Below, piece by piece: positions 34,001 to 42,543 of a DNA stretch of 64,000 nucleotides. The position numbers and the translations under genes are program-made. The DNA is taken from NCBI GenBank assembly GCA_022419385.1, contig JAJUBI010000004.1, positions 1,364,001-1,428,000 on the forward strand, read 5' to 3'. The DNA is from Paraconiothyrium sp. Pb-2020. Its lineage: Eukaryota; Ascomycota; Dothideomycetes; Pleosporales; Didymosphaeriaceae. The notes beneath the pieces are model-generated. The model saw nothing but the letters and a program-made list of their open reading frames with translations, searched no databases and was not told the DNA's origin. Each line of letters starts with the position of its first letter. The first letter of the stretch is position 1.

Positions 34001-35096
34001 CTCTGTTCGGTCACAGTGGCCGGCATTCCCTCCGGGGGTGCAACCTGACCTTTATCCATTAGGTTCTCACGGCCCTGGTGTTCAGCCCGCACTTGGCCCG
34101 CGATACGCCTCGCAAGGGAAGGGTGCCTCCACAGCGAATTCATCACATAAACCACCCACTGCACCGAACCAGCTTCCTTCCGCGGCCAACCCCGCATATA
34201 ACGTGGAAGCACAGTATATCCGAGGACGAATCAAGGGACCGCACAAAAACACCACTATTCAGCATGACTTGTCCACGCCTCCCGCAGCTTCCGCGGTCGG
34301 TCCTGGAGAGTTTCGCGGCAAGAAGCGGGGCCAACCGGAGTACACGCATGGCGAAACCGAAGATGAATTGCATGATCGGGTATCTAAGAAGCACGCCGGA
34401 GAGCGAGATGGTTCCCAAGACATTACTGTAAAACCGCTCATTGGACAGGTTCTCGAGAGCCGAGGCCATCCGCCAAGCAGCCTTGGGAAACACAATAGCG
34501 ATGAAGATCAAGAACCCTCAGAGCGACCTAGAAAGAAGCCAGTACTCTCGATGGATGATGCTACTAGTGCTGCCCCTCGTAAGGTCCTGAGACCTCAATC
34601 ACGTCAAGGCCAACGCAATCGAGTAAACTCCGACACTGAGAGACTCAGGCAGGCTCACGGTAGATCTGCTTTCCAGGAACCTCTATTCCAGGAGAGCATA
34701 AATATGGCTCAGCAGCCTACTACTGAGCAATATGTTCAGAACTCGGGCAGCGTTGACCAGTATCAGCATGACTTGCGCACAATCGATCAAGCGCCCAATC
34801 AAGGTTCGGAATTTCAGCTAAGTGCAGAAGACTGGCAGGTTGCGACCGCTAAAATCGAGGCTCCTCCTTACCATTATGTACACCAGTACGGGGCAAGCCA
34901 GCCTGGTGGTGGACAGTATCAATCCGTGCAAGATTTGCAGGCTCCGCACATCCCTGGACCAGAGATGCTTCCCCACGATCAATCACGCATCGCCGCACAG
35001 CAAGCTTCTCAACGTCCGGACGATAATACTGAAATCCCACGGAACTTCGCTGGAGAACAGTACCTGGAGTCACTCGGATTTGACCCCCTATTGTAG
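31020..35096 (+). CDS. Large hypothetical protein, 1358 residues, single exon
   Basis: A 4.1-kb uninterrupted frame. I do not recognise a characterised family. The first 370 residues are Ser/Asp/Glu-rich and look disordered, with a lysine-rich patch (SKRRKKKSKAQKNAEKARAAQ) that could be a nuclear localisation signal. Residues about 380-640 look folded (VYRIVFRSTDVPVDAIYLEL, KYWKGDGAHLTKSFLRKNAA, FVVELTDSSI). Residues about 660-780 are mostly helical, ending AIELGTTFVEDVQYFQQHGRLP. The last 500 residues are again Gln/Pro/Ser-rich with no fixed structure visible. Blocks of the middle part resemble the neighbouring gene at 28049-29799. A nuclear or chromatin-associated role is suggested only by composition. 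Confidence 0.8.
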   Translation: MGPYSQNLKGAINSQTERIAEDKERPGKPRSVIASPASHGNGGASSAPFDTSNIPAVAYDSDSESSDEDEPEPRKVSKLSEQTDYDPFNYHTHYGQQSIVFNASIESGPGHDSNVAGIEHHTEVGSENASHEGDHEHVDHRSNLEESILSHTELEGVIEDDLAEDIWAAFDLPSEDGLKNEYNDSLFDGSDNQKEESERSKPLSKSDTSSDDTTESVALAASVGAAETKARHKSDESHDSFKQNVPGGSSTTHSIQEQPALTTPGALGTSKRRKKKSKAQKNAEKARAAQGQKDKIDLGSLQQKAAKEQEEISKKRGRDRIWAEYSRSSGVNGAGPDNFSDEEEPASKEHQPDEGDMGDSPSDETDLLPKSQEDRTPMPKPVLTQDAADIEPVSWDSSTGDYVYRIVFRSTDVPVDAIYLELKDQGELEWHEAGERKLKVDGKKSKKYWKGDGAHLTKSFLRKNAAAKLIEWRDSRKVGSLGEDVRRKLRERVHITLDMGPPNGPLGDAAFFAESIATLRKRLLSLPKWLPKADFLLKLSVPNDIFVKHPLERSGFLKYWDEVRETLLTFPTRFVVELTDSSITDARLNEWWDETDKAELDRRVNEALKKLYTPVYVKAYHEQNLDITEGTGKDKLSVRKNADSGSTTALPTTVQGVDAMLSYFGYTEKSLKSRIEAEMSSTLEIERQKYDKKGGNPREIKFDEKLLNQRVDDEIAEFEALRRKDIVAKCESTVSTPKSIETAIELGTTFVEDVQYFQQHGRLPDRSDSVEVTVSVAQAVAPQPSSKPTQATQDQHGPGANKLGIWIPQTKADGSFAVRRYERKTQKILVEMMDQRGLPTEEFKYKLERAAVLAADDEGTFWTAYNNAKAEETKALQQVPVIASQNPKFDRSHSLGQEQYLNKNPLPRMPTASSVGTLDKSLLHAKVPGAGLRDSIHPDLSPYEDLSAPLQLNNSVIYDLFPKDTSYLNPHFPRTAQHQPLPQSQSRYKLNNQTSVRSQWPAFPPGVQPDLYPLGSHGPGVQPALGPRYASQGKGASTANSSHKPPTAPNQLPSAANPAYNVEAQYIRGRIKGPHKNTTIQHDLSTPPAASAVGPGEFRGKKRGQPEYTHGETEDELHDRVSKKHAGERDGSQDITVKPLIGQVLESRGHPPSSLGKHNSDEDQEPSERPRKKPVLSMDDATSAAPRKVLRPQSRQGQRNRVNSDTERLRQAHGRSAFQEPLFQESINMAQQPTTEQYVQNSGSVDQYQHDLRTIDQAPNQGSEFQLSAEDWQVATAKIEAPPYHYVHQYGASQPGGGQYQSVQDLQAPHIPGPEMLPHDQSRIAAQQASQRPDDNTEIPRNFAGEQYLESLGFDPLL

Positions 35097-35774
35097 TACG
35101 TTCTTCGTATGGCTTGTATCTACAGAACGAACACTTGCTAAACTTGTACCGTGAAAAAGACAAGTAAGCGCCCACTTTACCTCAAATGTCCGATTATATC
35201 AGCTAACAAGGCAGATTGAAAATACTGCATCAATTCTACGCCCGAAATCGCCAACCTTACGGTGTTATCGATGGATGAGTTTTGTATTGTAACAAGCGTT
35301 TTGATGTCACGATAGCGAAAGCTACTCGTTTGTATTGTAACAAGCGTAGTGTAGATCACGATAGTTTAAGCTAATCGTTTTTAAGAGGCTGTTTTGTCAC
35401 TGATAGAACCTCAAGAAGGAGTGATAACGATGGCGGTGACCTGAGGTCGGGAAGTGGGGCCTTGCTCGATTCGGCTGGCTCATCAGCCGCGCCGCATTTC
35501 TTGGCAACTCACCCACGCCGCATCCTTCGCCTCACCCTTTCTTCACATTACGACTAGCTCTGTGAGTCGATGGGCAAGACGTTGAGCCGTTTCCGTACCA
35601 GCAAGGCCAATCGGAGTCGTCGATGACGTTCCTTCGCTCACCCACTAGCTACTGATGCGAAATTACCAGACCCCATCGCAACCTTAAAACGGCGGGCCCA
35701 GGCATCTGTCACGTACTTTGTCTGTTATTATATATTCGCAGCATACTATCGTATACTTTGCGTCGCACTTAGGT
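35097..35774. other. Intergenic with a tandem duplication
   Basis: No gene is seen. It holds a 49-bp tandem duplication at 35279-35376 and the P450 promoter. Confidence 0.45.
35279..35376 (+). repeat. 49-bp tandem duplication, diverged
   Basis: Two adjacent 49-bp units (35279-35327 and 35328-35376) share the core TGTATTGTAACAAGCG and then TCACGATAG...AAGCTA. The differences between them show the duplication is not recent. Confidence 0.7.
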
Positions 35775-37508
35775 ATGTTATCTCTTTGCTACAGCCTCCT
35801 CGTACTGTCTACGCTCCCTTTGGCTTTCGTACTCTGGACACTGTACTGTCTAGGTCGCAATCATGCTAAAGCACGCTCAATCGGGCTCCCTATAACCGTC
35901 CGCTTCGTCACCCCTGGCGGTCCACTTTGGATGATCTTCTCTCCGTTGATAGTACGCATCGCGACCTATCTGCCCTTCACTGCTTCCTTTATCAAGAAGT
36001 ATCGGCGCGGGTGGGAATGTCGAGAAAGATACCGCACGCATGAGGAGCACGGCGAGCTGTTCACAATTTGTACGCCTGGCGGAAACTATGTCAAGATTGG
36101 TAATTTCGAGGTGGCTGACGACATATTGAGACGCAAAGACGAATTTGGTCGTGATCTGGAGGCATTTGCTGTGCTCAATATATATGGCAAGAATCTCGCA
36201 ACGACCGAGGGGAAAGAGTGGATGAGGCATCGCAAAGTGGCCGCTGTGACATTCACTGAGAAGAATGCGGAGCTTGTTTGGGGCGAGGCATTGAAAGAAG
36301 CGAGTCAGATGCTAGTGTATTGGGTGGAGAGGGCGAAAAAACCAATACGGACCTTGGCCCAGGATACACAGATTTTCTCCCTCAATGTCCTCGCTGCGGC
36401 CCTTTTCGACCGCTCGTATCCTTTCGAGGGACGCGAAGAGAGCAAATTGCGAGAGAGAACAGCTGGCTCTGATGCGAAAGATGGAGCATTTGGGTACCGC
36501 GATAGTATTGCTACTATTCTGCATATGATCGTTCCAATCATGGTCTTCGGCGAGCGCAAGTTGCGCGACAGCTGGTGGCTTCCCAAGACCTGGCAGAAAG
36601 CTGGATACGCTGTCGCGAACTTTCGAGATTATGTTACTGCGTTGATCAACGAAGAAAGGGTATCGATTGCGCAAGGAAAAGCCAGTTCCGCAAACTTAGT
36701 CACAAACCTCGTTCGGGCGTGCGAAGATGAGAGTTCCGGAAGTCTCAACACGGAGAACTCTGCCGGCGGCAAAGCGATACTCACGAAAGACGAGATCATC
36801 AGCGACCTCTTCGTGTTCGCGTTCGCAGGTAACGACACCACAGCTCCAACGTTGGCCTACATTTTGGCTGAATTAGCGGCACACCCCAAGATACAAGATT
36901 GGATATCCGAGGAGATACGTCATTACACGGCCACAGAAGAGGTTACCAAGTGGGACTATACAACATGCATGAAACTCAAGCGCTGTTGGGCAGTCATGTA
37001 TGAGACACTGCGACTTTCGCATCCACTCAACCAAATAGTCAAAAATACGGGAGCAGAGACGAGGAGTATTTCTCACAAGGGATCAATCTACCTTGTTCCT
37101 GCTCATACAACAGTCGAGATCAATCTTCCCTCTTTGTCCACGATGCCGTCGCATTGGGGCCCTGACAGCTTAGAATGGAACCCAAAACGCTTTGTCACTC
37201 CGGGCGAAGGTGCTTCCGATAGGTTCGAACAGGAGACGATCCCTCCGGACACTACGTCGACGCTGTTTCCGTGGGCTTACGGTCGACTTGTTTGTCCTGG
37301 CAAACGTTTCTCGCAAGCAGAGCTTGTTGGCGCACTTGCAGCTTTATTTCGTGATCATCGGGTAGAGCCTGTGCCTCAAACGGGTGAAAGCATGCAAGAG
37401 GCGTGTCGTAGGGTGAAGACAATGTCAGAAGATATCGAGCAGAGACTGCTAAGTGAGATGCGGGAGCCCGAACAGATTGCACTGCGATGGTTCAGGGTGC
37501 ACATCTGA
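35775..37508 (+). CDS. Cytochrome P450 monooxygenase
   Basis: A single-exon frame. From ATG 35775 the product is 577 residues. An upstream in-frame ATG at 35718 would add 19. The N-terminal hydrophobic anchor (LLVLSTLPLAFVLWTLYCLG) places it in the ER membrane. Family motifs in order: the C-helix WxxxR-type region (EWMRHRKVAAVTF), the I-helix oxygen-binding motif AGNDTT, the K-helix ExxR in YETLRLSHP, and the heme loop PWAYGRLVCPGKRF with the axial Cys near residue 507. The segment after the Cys (FSQAELVGALAALFRDHRVEP) is typical of fungal CYPs of the CYP3/CYP52-like assemblage. All essential residues are present. The substrate is unknown. No backbone biosynthetic gene (PKS, NRPS, terpene synthase) is nearby, so a metabolite cluster is not indicated. 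Confidence 0.92.
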   Translation: MLSLCYSLLVLSTLPLAFVLWTLYCLGRNHAKARSIGLPITVRFVTPGGPLWMIFSPLIVRIATYLPFTASFIKKYRRGWECRERYRTHEEHGELFTICTPGGNYVKIGNFEVADDILRRKDEFGRDLEAFAVLNIYGKNLATTEGKEWMRHRKVAAVTFTEKNAELVWGEALKEASQMLVYWVERAKKPIRTLAQDTQIFSLNVLAAALFDRSYPFEGREESKLRERTAGSDAKDGAFGYRDSIATILHMIVPIMVFGERKLRDSWWLPKTWQKAGYAVANFRDYVTALINEERVSIAQGKASSANLVTNLVRACEDESSGSLNTENSAGGKAILTKDEIISDLFVFAFAGNDTTAPTLAYILAELAAHPKIQDWISEEIRHYTATEEVTKWDYTTCMKLKRCWAVMYETLRLSHPLNQIVKNTGAETRSISHKGSIYLVPAHTTVEINLPSLSTMPSHWGPDSLEWNPKRFVTPGEGASDRFEQETIPPDTTSTLFPWAYGRLVCPGKRFSQAELVGALAALFRDHRVEPVPQTGESMQEACRRVKTMSEDIEQRLLSEMREPEQIALRWFRVHI

Positions 37509-38363
37509 TTTAGCAGAACTCGTTTCCAGGAGCGATGGTGCAGACATAAGGTCACCTAGAGCGTGAGCGAAGACAGATGTTCTTCATACCGTCACACGGT
37601 GGGCAACATTGCATCGCGAAGGTACTGGAGCACATCGTAGTCTTCATTATATGGAATTCGAATAGCCGCTCGAACCAGGGCATATACCAGTCGGCGATCC
37701 GCACAGGATCTCCTATAATTTAGTCTACACAATACTCGCCATGTTCTTCGCCGCTAAAGTTTCTCGCGAGTCCCACACTCGATGCCTGCAAGTCTAGCAA
37801 AAGGTCATCTGGCCCATATACGAGGCTTGGACTAGTCCACTAGGGGCATAGCCTCAGGCACACCCGCTTACAATCCGGGGCAACGTTCATCCATGTTGTC
37901 GCAGGGATGTCCAGTTGATGGGGCCAATATTCACGGCCAAGCTCGGCCGCCACCCGTGAACCTTACTATCGCATGTGATCATACAAAACTTCCATAGCCA
38001 ACCCGTTACCAAGCACCCTCCATAGGAGCTCGTAAGCCTTACGAGGCGTTCGGAAAAGCACCCAGCATCATCAGACCCCCGTGAGCAGGGGTTACAGCAT
38101 GCGAACTGCGAGCTCTTCCACGGTGATCACGTCAGCCACGTCAAATACAGGCAGTGAGCCCGAGCTGGAGACCTTCGGGCGTTGACATCTCAGCTGAAGA
38201 TGACCATTTGTTGATGAAAATGACCGACTTATGGGCGCCGTGTGCAGAGATGCCTACAGCACAGCCTTAAACATGAATGGTGATACCCCCCATATAAGAG
38301 ATGAGCTAGAAGTTGCAATTCATCATTGCTGTATTCGCTCAACATCAACAGTGTCCAACGGCC
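37509..38363. other. Intergenic, no gene seen
   Basis: 855 bp between the P450 stop and the secreted beta-propeller gene. A TATA-like CATATAAG lies about 70 bp upstream of the latter's start. Confidence 0.4.
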
Positions 38364-40268
38364 ATGCGGTCCTTTACAGCATGCGGCAGCAGTCTGTTTG
38401 CTCTCTTACTCCCGCTCGGCGCCGCCCTCGCAAGCGCCCAGCTCTCTAGCTCAGCTAATGGAGATACGTGCGACTATCCCAATTGCAGACCAGAATTTCA
38501 GATTCCGGCATCGCGACCAGCTCCCGGTGGCAACTGGCTTGGCTTTGGCGCCGACGTCTACAACAACCACTGGGCTGGAAGTGATGCCCTCGTCGACATA
38601 GCTAACGTCAAAAATCTCACTACCGTTTGTCAGAAGAAGTATGAACCAGGCCTTAGCGCTGCGCCGCTCGTTGAGGACGGCATTGCGTACTACAACACAT
38701 GGAGTGGTCTTCTGGTGGCGCTTGACTACGCAACCTGCGAAGAAAAATGGACGTTGAATGTCACAGAGTTGATCCTAAAAGTCAAAGGCAACAGCGACGC
38801 AGTCGTCGCAACAGGCGGTGCGCTTGCGTCGCGCAGCACACCTGTCGCTGACGGAGATGTGCTGTACTTCGGTACACTGGCAAGAGCCCTGGTAGTTGCC
38901 GTGAACAAGAGGTCTGGTAAAGTCATCGATACATTAGAAATCGGCAACCATCCCTTAGCCGTTCTTACACAGTCTCCAACTGTTTATAAACACCGCATCT
39001 TCTTCGGAGTTTCGACAACTGAATCCGGTGTGCCAGCTGCGGATCCCAGCTACAACCTCACACATCACGGCTCCATGAACGCTGTGGAGCTCCGCCACGG
39101 GCGTCTTGCTCTTGTCTGGACGACTCACATGATCCCGCCAGGCGCCAACTTCTCCGGTGCCTCGGTCTGGGGCTCTCAGCCCTCCATCGACCCAATTCGC
39201 AACCAGGTCTTTATTGGCACTGGCCAGCTATTCTCACTCCCAGATGAGTTCGTGGAATGTCAAGATGCCAACAAGAACCTGCGCGTGCAGACCGAGCATC
39301 TTGCCAACGAGCCTTGCCTTCCACGGAACGTGTACCAGACCTCTGTCCTGGCCCTTGACATTGATACTGGCGAGATCAACTGGTACCGCACTCTCGGCGC
39401 CCTGGATGCGTGGAACGTAGCCTGCTTCCCCGAATTTCTTGGTGGAGCACCTGGTACCCCGCCCGGGCCAAATTGTCCTAAGAACATCGGCAATGATACG
39501 GACTTTGGCATGGCGCCTGCTTTTGTTCTCGCTTCAGAGTACACTCCTGGGCAGAAAGATGTCATCGTGGCGGGACAAAAGAACGGCAACTTGTACGCTT
39601 TCAGTGCACAGACCGGCACTTTGCTGTGGGCAGTCAACCCTGCACCGGGTGGCCTTGAAGGTGGCTTGAGCTGGGGCGTTGCAATCGACCAGGACACAAT
39701 TTACTACACCGGGATCAACACCAATCGCGTTAATTTTACCATATTCCCTTCCAACGAAACCATCTCGAATTCCGTGTTCGGCGCCGTCAATCTCAAAGAT
39801 GGAAGCATAAAATGGCAGACGGCAGCTCCTCGGAATACGACTAGTCTTGTTATCCCGGTTGTCGTCAATGACGTGATATTGACCGGAACGACTGGTGATT
39901 GGGAAGAGGGCAGCCCGTTCGCGAAGGGTCCTGGTTCGTTCATTGCACTTAACAAGTTCACTGGTGAGATCCTCATAGAGGACATGTTGGACGCGTTCTT
40001 TCACGCAGGAATCGCGACTGTGAAGGAATACGTGATGTTTGGTACAGGATACGGTGGGCTTGAACCAGCGCACAATGGGTCATTCAATGTGTTAAAGATC
40101 CGATCAAACACTCCAGCAAGTAGTAATGCAGGCGGTAACGATGACAACGACGCAGAGCTGGAAAAAAAGAAGGCCGAACTATCCAAGGGAAAGGCAGACC
40201 TGAGAAAGAAGATCGAAGAGCTGGAGAGGCAAGCTGATGATTTGGATAGGCTGAGGGATGAGCTTTAG
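38364..40268 (+). CDS. Secreted PQQ-type beta-propeller (quinoprotein dehydrogenase-like) protein
   Basis: A single-exon frame of 634 residues from ATG 38364. An in-frame ATG at 38313 would bury the signal peptide MRSFTACGSSLFALLLPLGAALASA, so I prefer the later one. The body shows repeated blade-like segments, for example GIAYYNTWSGLLVALDYATC, VLYFGTLARALVVAVNKRSG, VIVAGQKNGNLYAFSAQTGTLLWAV and TIYYTGINT. This is the pattern of PQQ_2 or polyvinyl-alcohol-dehydrogenase-like beta-propellers. Several Cys and N-glycosylation sites fit secretion. Oddly, the C-terminal 45 residues are highly charged and heptad-like (KKKAELSKGKADLRKKIEEL), a probable coiled coil that the family does not usually carry. 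A redox role is likely, but cofactor binding cannot be read from sequence alone. Convergent with the amine oxidase 160 bp away. Confidence 0.82.
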   Translation: MRSFTACGSSLFALLLPLGAALASAQLSSSANGDTCDYPNCRPEFQIPASRPAPGGNWLGFGADVYNNHWAGSDALVDIANVKNLTTVCQKKYEPGLSAAPLVEDGIAYYNTWSGLLVALDYATCEEKWTLNVTELILKVKGNSDAVVATGGALASRSTPVADGDVLYFGTLARALVVAVNKRSGKVIDTLEIGNHPLAVLTQSPTVYKHRIFFGVSTTESGVPAADPSYNLTHHGSMNAVELRHGRLALVWTTHMIPPGANFSGASVWGSQPSIDPIRNQVFIGTGQLFSLPDEFVECQDANKNLRVQTEHLANEPCLPRNVYQTSVLALDIDTGEINWYRTLGALDAWNVACFPEFLGGAPGTPPGPNCPKNIGNDTDFGMAPAFVLASEYTPGQKDVIVAGQKNGNLYAFSAQTGTLLWAVNPAPGGLEGGLSWGVAIDQDTIYYTGINTNRVNFTIFPSNETISNSVFGAVNLKDGSIKWQTAAPRNTTSLVIPVVVNDVILTGTTGDWEEGSPFAKGPGSFIALNKFTGEILIEDMLDAFFHAGIATVKEYVMFGTGYGGLEPAHNGSFNVLKIRSNTPASSNAGGNDDNDAELEKKKAELSKGKADLRKKIEELERQADDLDRLRDEL

Positions 40269-40428
40269 GTCCTTCACAGGAACCTGCTACTTAAGTACCG
40301 GTCTCTATCTAACTTTATGTAACAAAAGCAAGGCATTGATTCTGCACACAAAGACGTGACAATGGCGTATAGTTCCATGAAATCAACTCCAATTTAATGA
40401 TCCGCTAGCCTCTGAGAGTTCCGATATA

Positions 40429-42543
40429 TCAAGCATCACCACCACCATTGTTGCTGGAAGGCACTGGGTAATCGGCTGGGTTTGGATTCGTCGCGTCCAA
40501 ATTAAACTCCCCGGCCGGCTGTTTCGCTCCGTACGTTTCGATAACACTCGCATTGTTCTTGCTGGTAATGTGAATCTGTTGCCTTGTAGACATGGAGTTC
40601 TCGCTACGCAAGTAGTTCTGTGGTCGAATCGTGATCCCAGATTGCGACCCCATAAAAACAGTATTAGGCAGGTCATACGTATCCGGCATGTGGTGCATAC
40701 CCAGATTAAAGTACAGCACCAGATCTTCTTGGTCGAGTGACTCTCCATCGAAGAAGTTATTGAAGTCAACCAAAGGCTTTTGAGGGTTTTGTTCATTAGC
40801 GGGATGCGCAGAGACTGGTTCCGTGTCTTTACGTTTGAGTACATAGAGTGGATGCGTGGCCCAATTGACAGCGTTGGAGAATACGGAAGAGTTCTCAACG
40901 GTCAGGTGGATGCTAGATCCTGTTGATGGATAGATGCGAAATCCTGGATATTCTCCGAGCTCGTTCTTCATGTCCTTGTTAACGACGGCGTATGCGGCTG
41001 CTGCGTTTGGAGACCATTGGATCTTGCCCTGGTCTTCATTGTCGACGAAGCTGCGCTCAACTTTCATGGTGTTGAATGGTTGTCCCTTTGACCAGTCATA
41101 GACCTGCGTGTGGGGCACGAACTCGGTTTTGAAGAGGCTGTTCTGTGTGCCGTGGATGTCCATATCCAACTTGAAATTCAGCACATGGTCATGCATCGAG
41201 CCAGAGAGCTGATCTCGGATGTGGAAGCCATAGTCCCAGTCAGCGGTACTGTTCGCCACATCCGAACCTTGTATGTATCCAGAAGCCCGGACGACTATCT
41301 GTATCGAACCATCGTGGTAGAACTCGTATGTAGTCTGATAGTCGTAGTTCCCAACAGTGCTGACACTACGCACCATAAAAGCGACGTTTTTCGTGGCATG
41401 GTAGTAGTCATCCGCTTGGTGTCTGTTCATCGGGAAGTCCTTTGGATACTCAAACAAGCAAAATGCTTTTGTGTAGGTCGCATAGCTCGGGCAGTCATAG
41501 CCTGGAATCAAATTGAACTCAGTGAATCCAATGCCGACATCCAGGTATGAGGCATAGGTTTGATCTTGGTCAGGCCCCGCATAGTGAGCGAGTGCCTCTT
41601 GCATTCCTACTTCGTACACGATTCTCTTGCCTTGAAAGCGGATGTCGTGTAGAGCAATGCCAGCGGGACCTGTACTGACATAGAACGTGAAGTCCACTAA
41701 CAATTAATCAGTAATCGCACCTAAGCGATCATAGATGAACATACTCCACGAGATATAATTTTGCTGAGGATCGAACTCATGGCGAGCTCCATCTGGAAGA
41801 ACAGCAATTGGTGCTGCCTTATCATCATGAGGTAGTGATCTTCCATTCCATGCGAGCTGTTCATCGTAAGGATCCGTAGGTGTGCGAGCATTGAGAACAC
41901 CTCTACGTGTCGCTTGTATAGTCGAATTCATTGGCGTTGGTCCATCGGTGCTCGTGCCATTCCCAGGGTAGTGTTCGGGTCCGCAGTCCATAGTTCCATT
42001 GCCATTATTAGCATAGTCTAGGACCGAAGCTCTTGTGTCATTATTGACAGGAAGCGGCCTAATATTAATCATACGTTAGTCTTCGTTCGCGGACAACGAA
42101 AAGCTTCTGTACCCAACCATATACTCCTGAACAAAACAATTTTCATAATTTGTGGCTAGTATGCGTGCGAAACGTGCAGGCTGGGGACCGTGGCCATCAA
42201 GATACAAGGTTGCTTCAGTCTTATTAGGTGCAAGCAACCACGCTTCTTTAGGATCCCTGGCATCAAAATGCAGGTTGCCTGGGCTGTCATAGATTAGCAG
42301 AGCCTTTTCACATAGAGTACGGATCACATACATAGTAACATTCGTCTGTTTGTTCAGGAAATCTGAGATTGACTGAATCTCTTCACTCGAAAGGTCGGAG
42401 AAAACATTGCTACGAGGCGCCGTTGTAGGAATATAGGACGATCTCACATCTCTTTTCAAGTACTGAAAGGGAGGATTCTCACGAACCAAAGATGCAAAGA
42501 CAGAAGGTGACGCGAGAACTGGAAGGAGATAAACAATCCTCAT
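40429..42543 (-). CDS. Secreted copper amine oxidase (primary-amine oxidase)
   Basis: Three exons (42113-42543, 41745-42058, 40429-41696) join in frame into 670 residues. The introns are 54 and 48 nt. A signal peptide (MRIVYLLPVLASPSVFAS) is followed by the N-domain, which ends EYMVGPLPV, and then the large catalytic domain. Catalytic features: the proton-abstracting Asp in YLDVG near 301; the Tyr converted to topaquinone in TVGNYDY near 366; copper ligands HDH in the segment SMHDHVLNFKLDMD; and the third His in LGMHHMPDTYDLPNT. The enzyme turns primary amines into aldehydes plus NH3 and H2O2. Secretion suggests use of external amines as a nitrogen source or a role in the wall. Only one splice-consistent model was found. 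Confidence 0.93.

Noticed and set aside
38313..38363. Upstream start for the beta-propeller protein
   Set aside because: Using ATG 38313 would place 17 polar and hydrophobic residues before a normal signal peptide. The ATG at 38364 is the better start.
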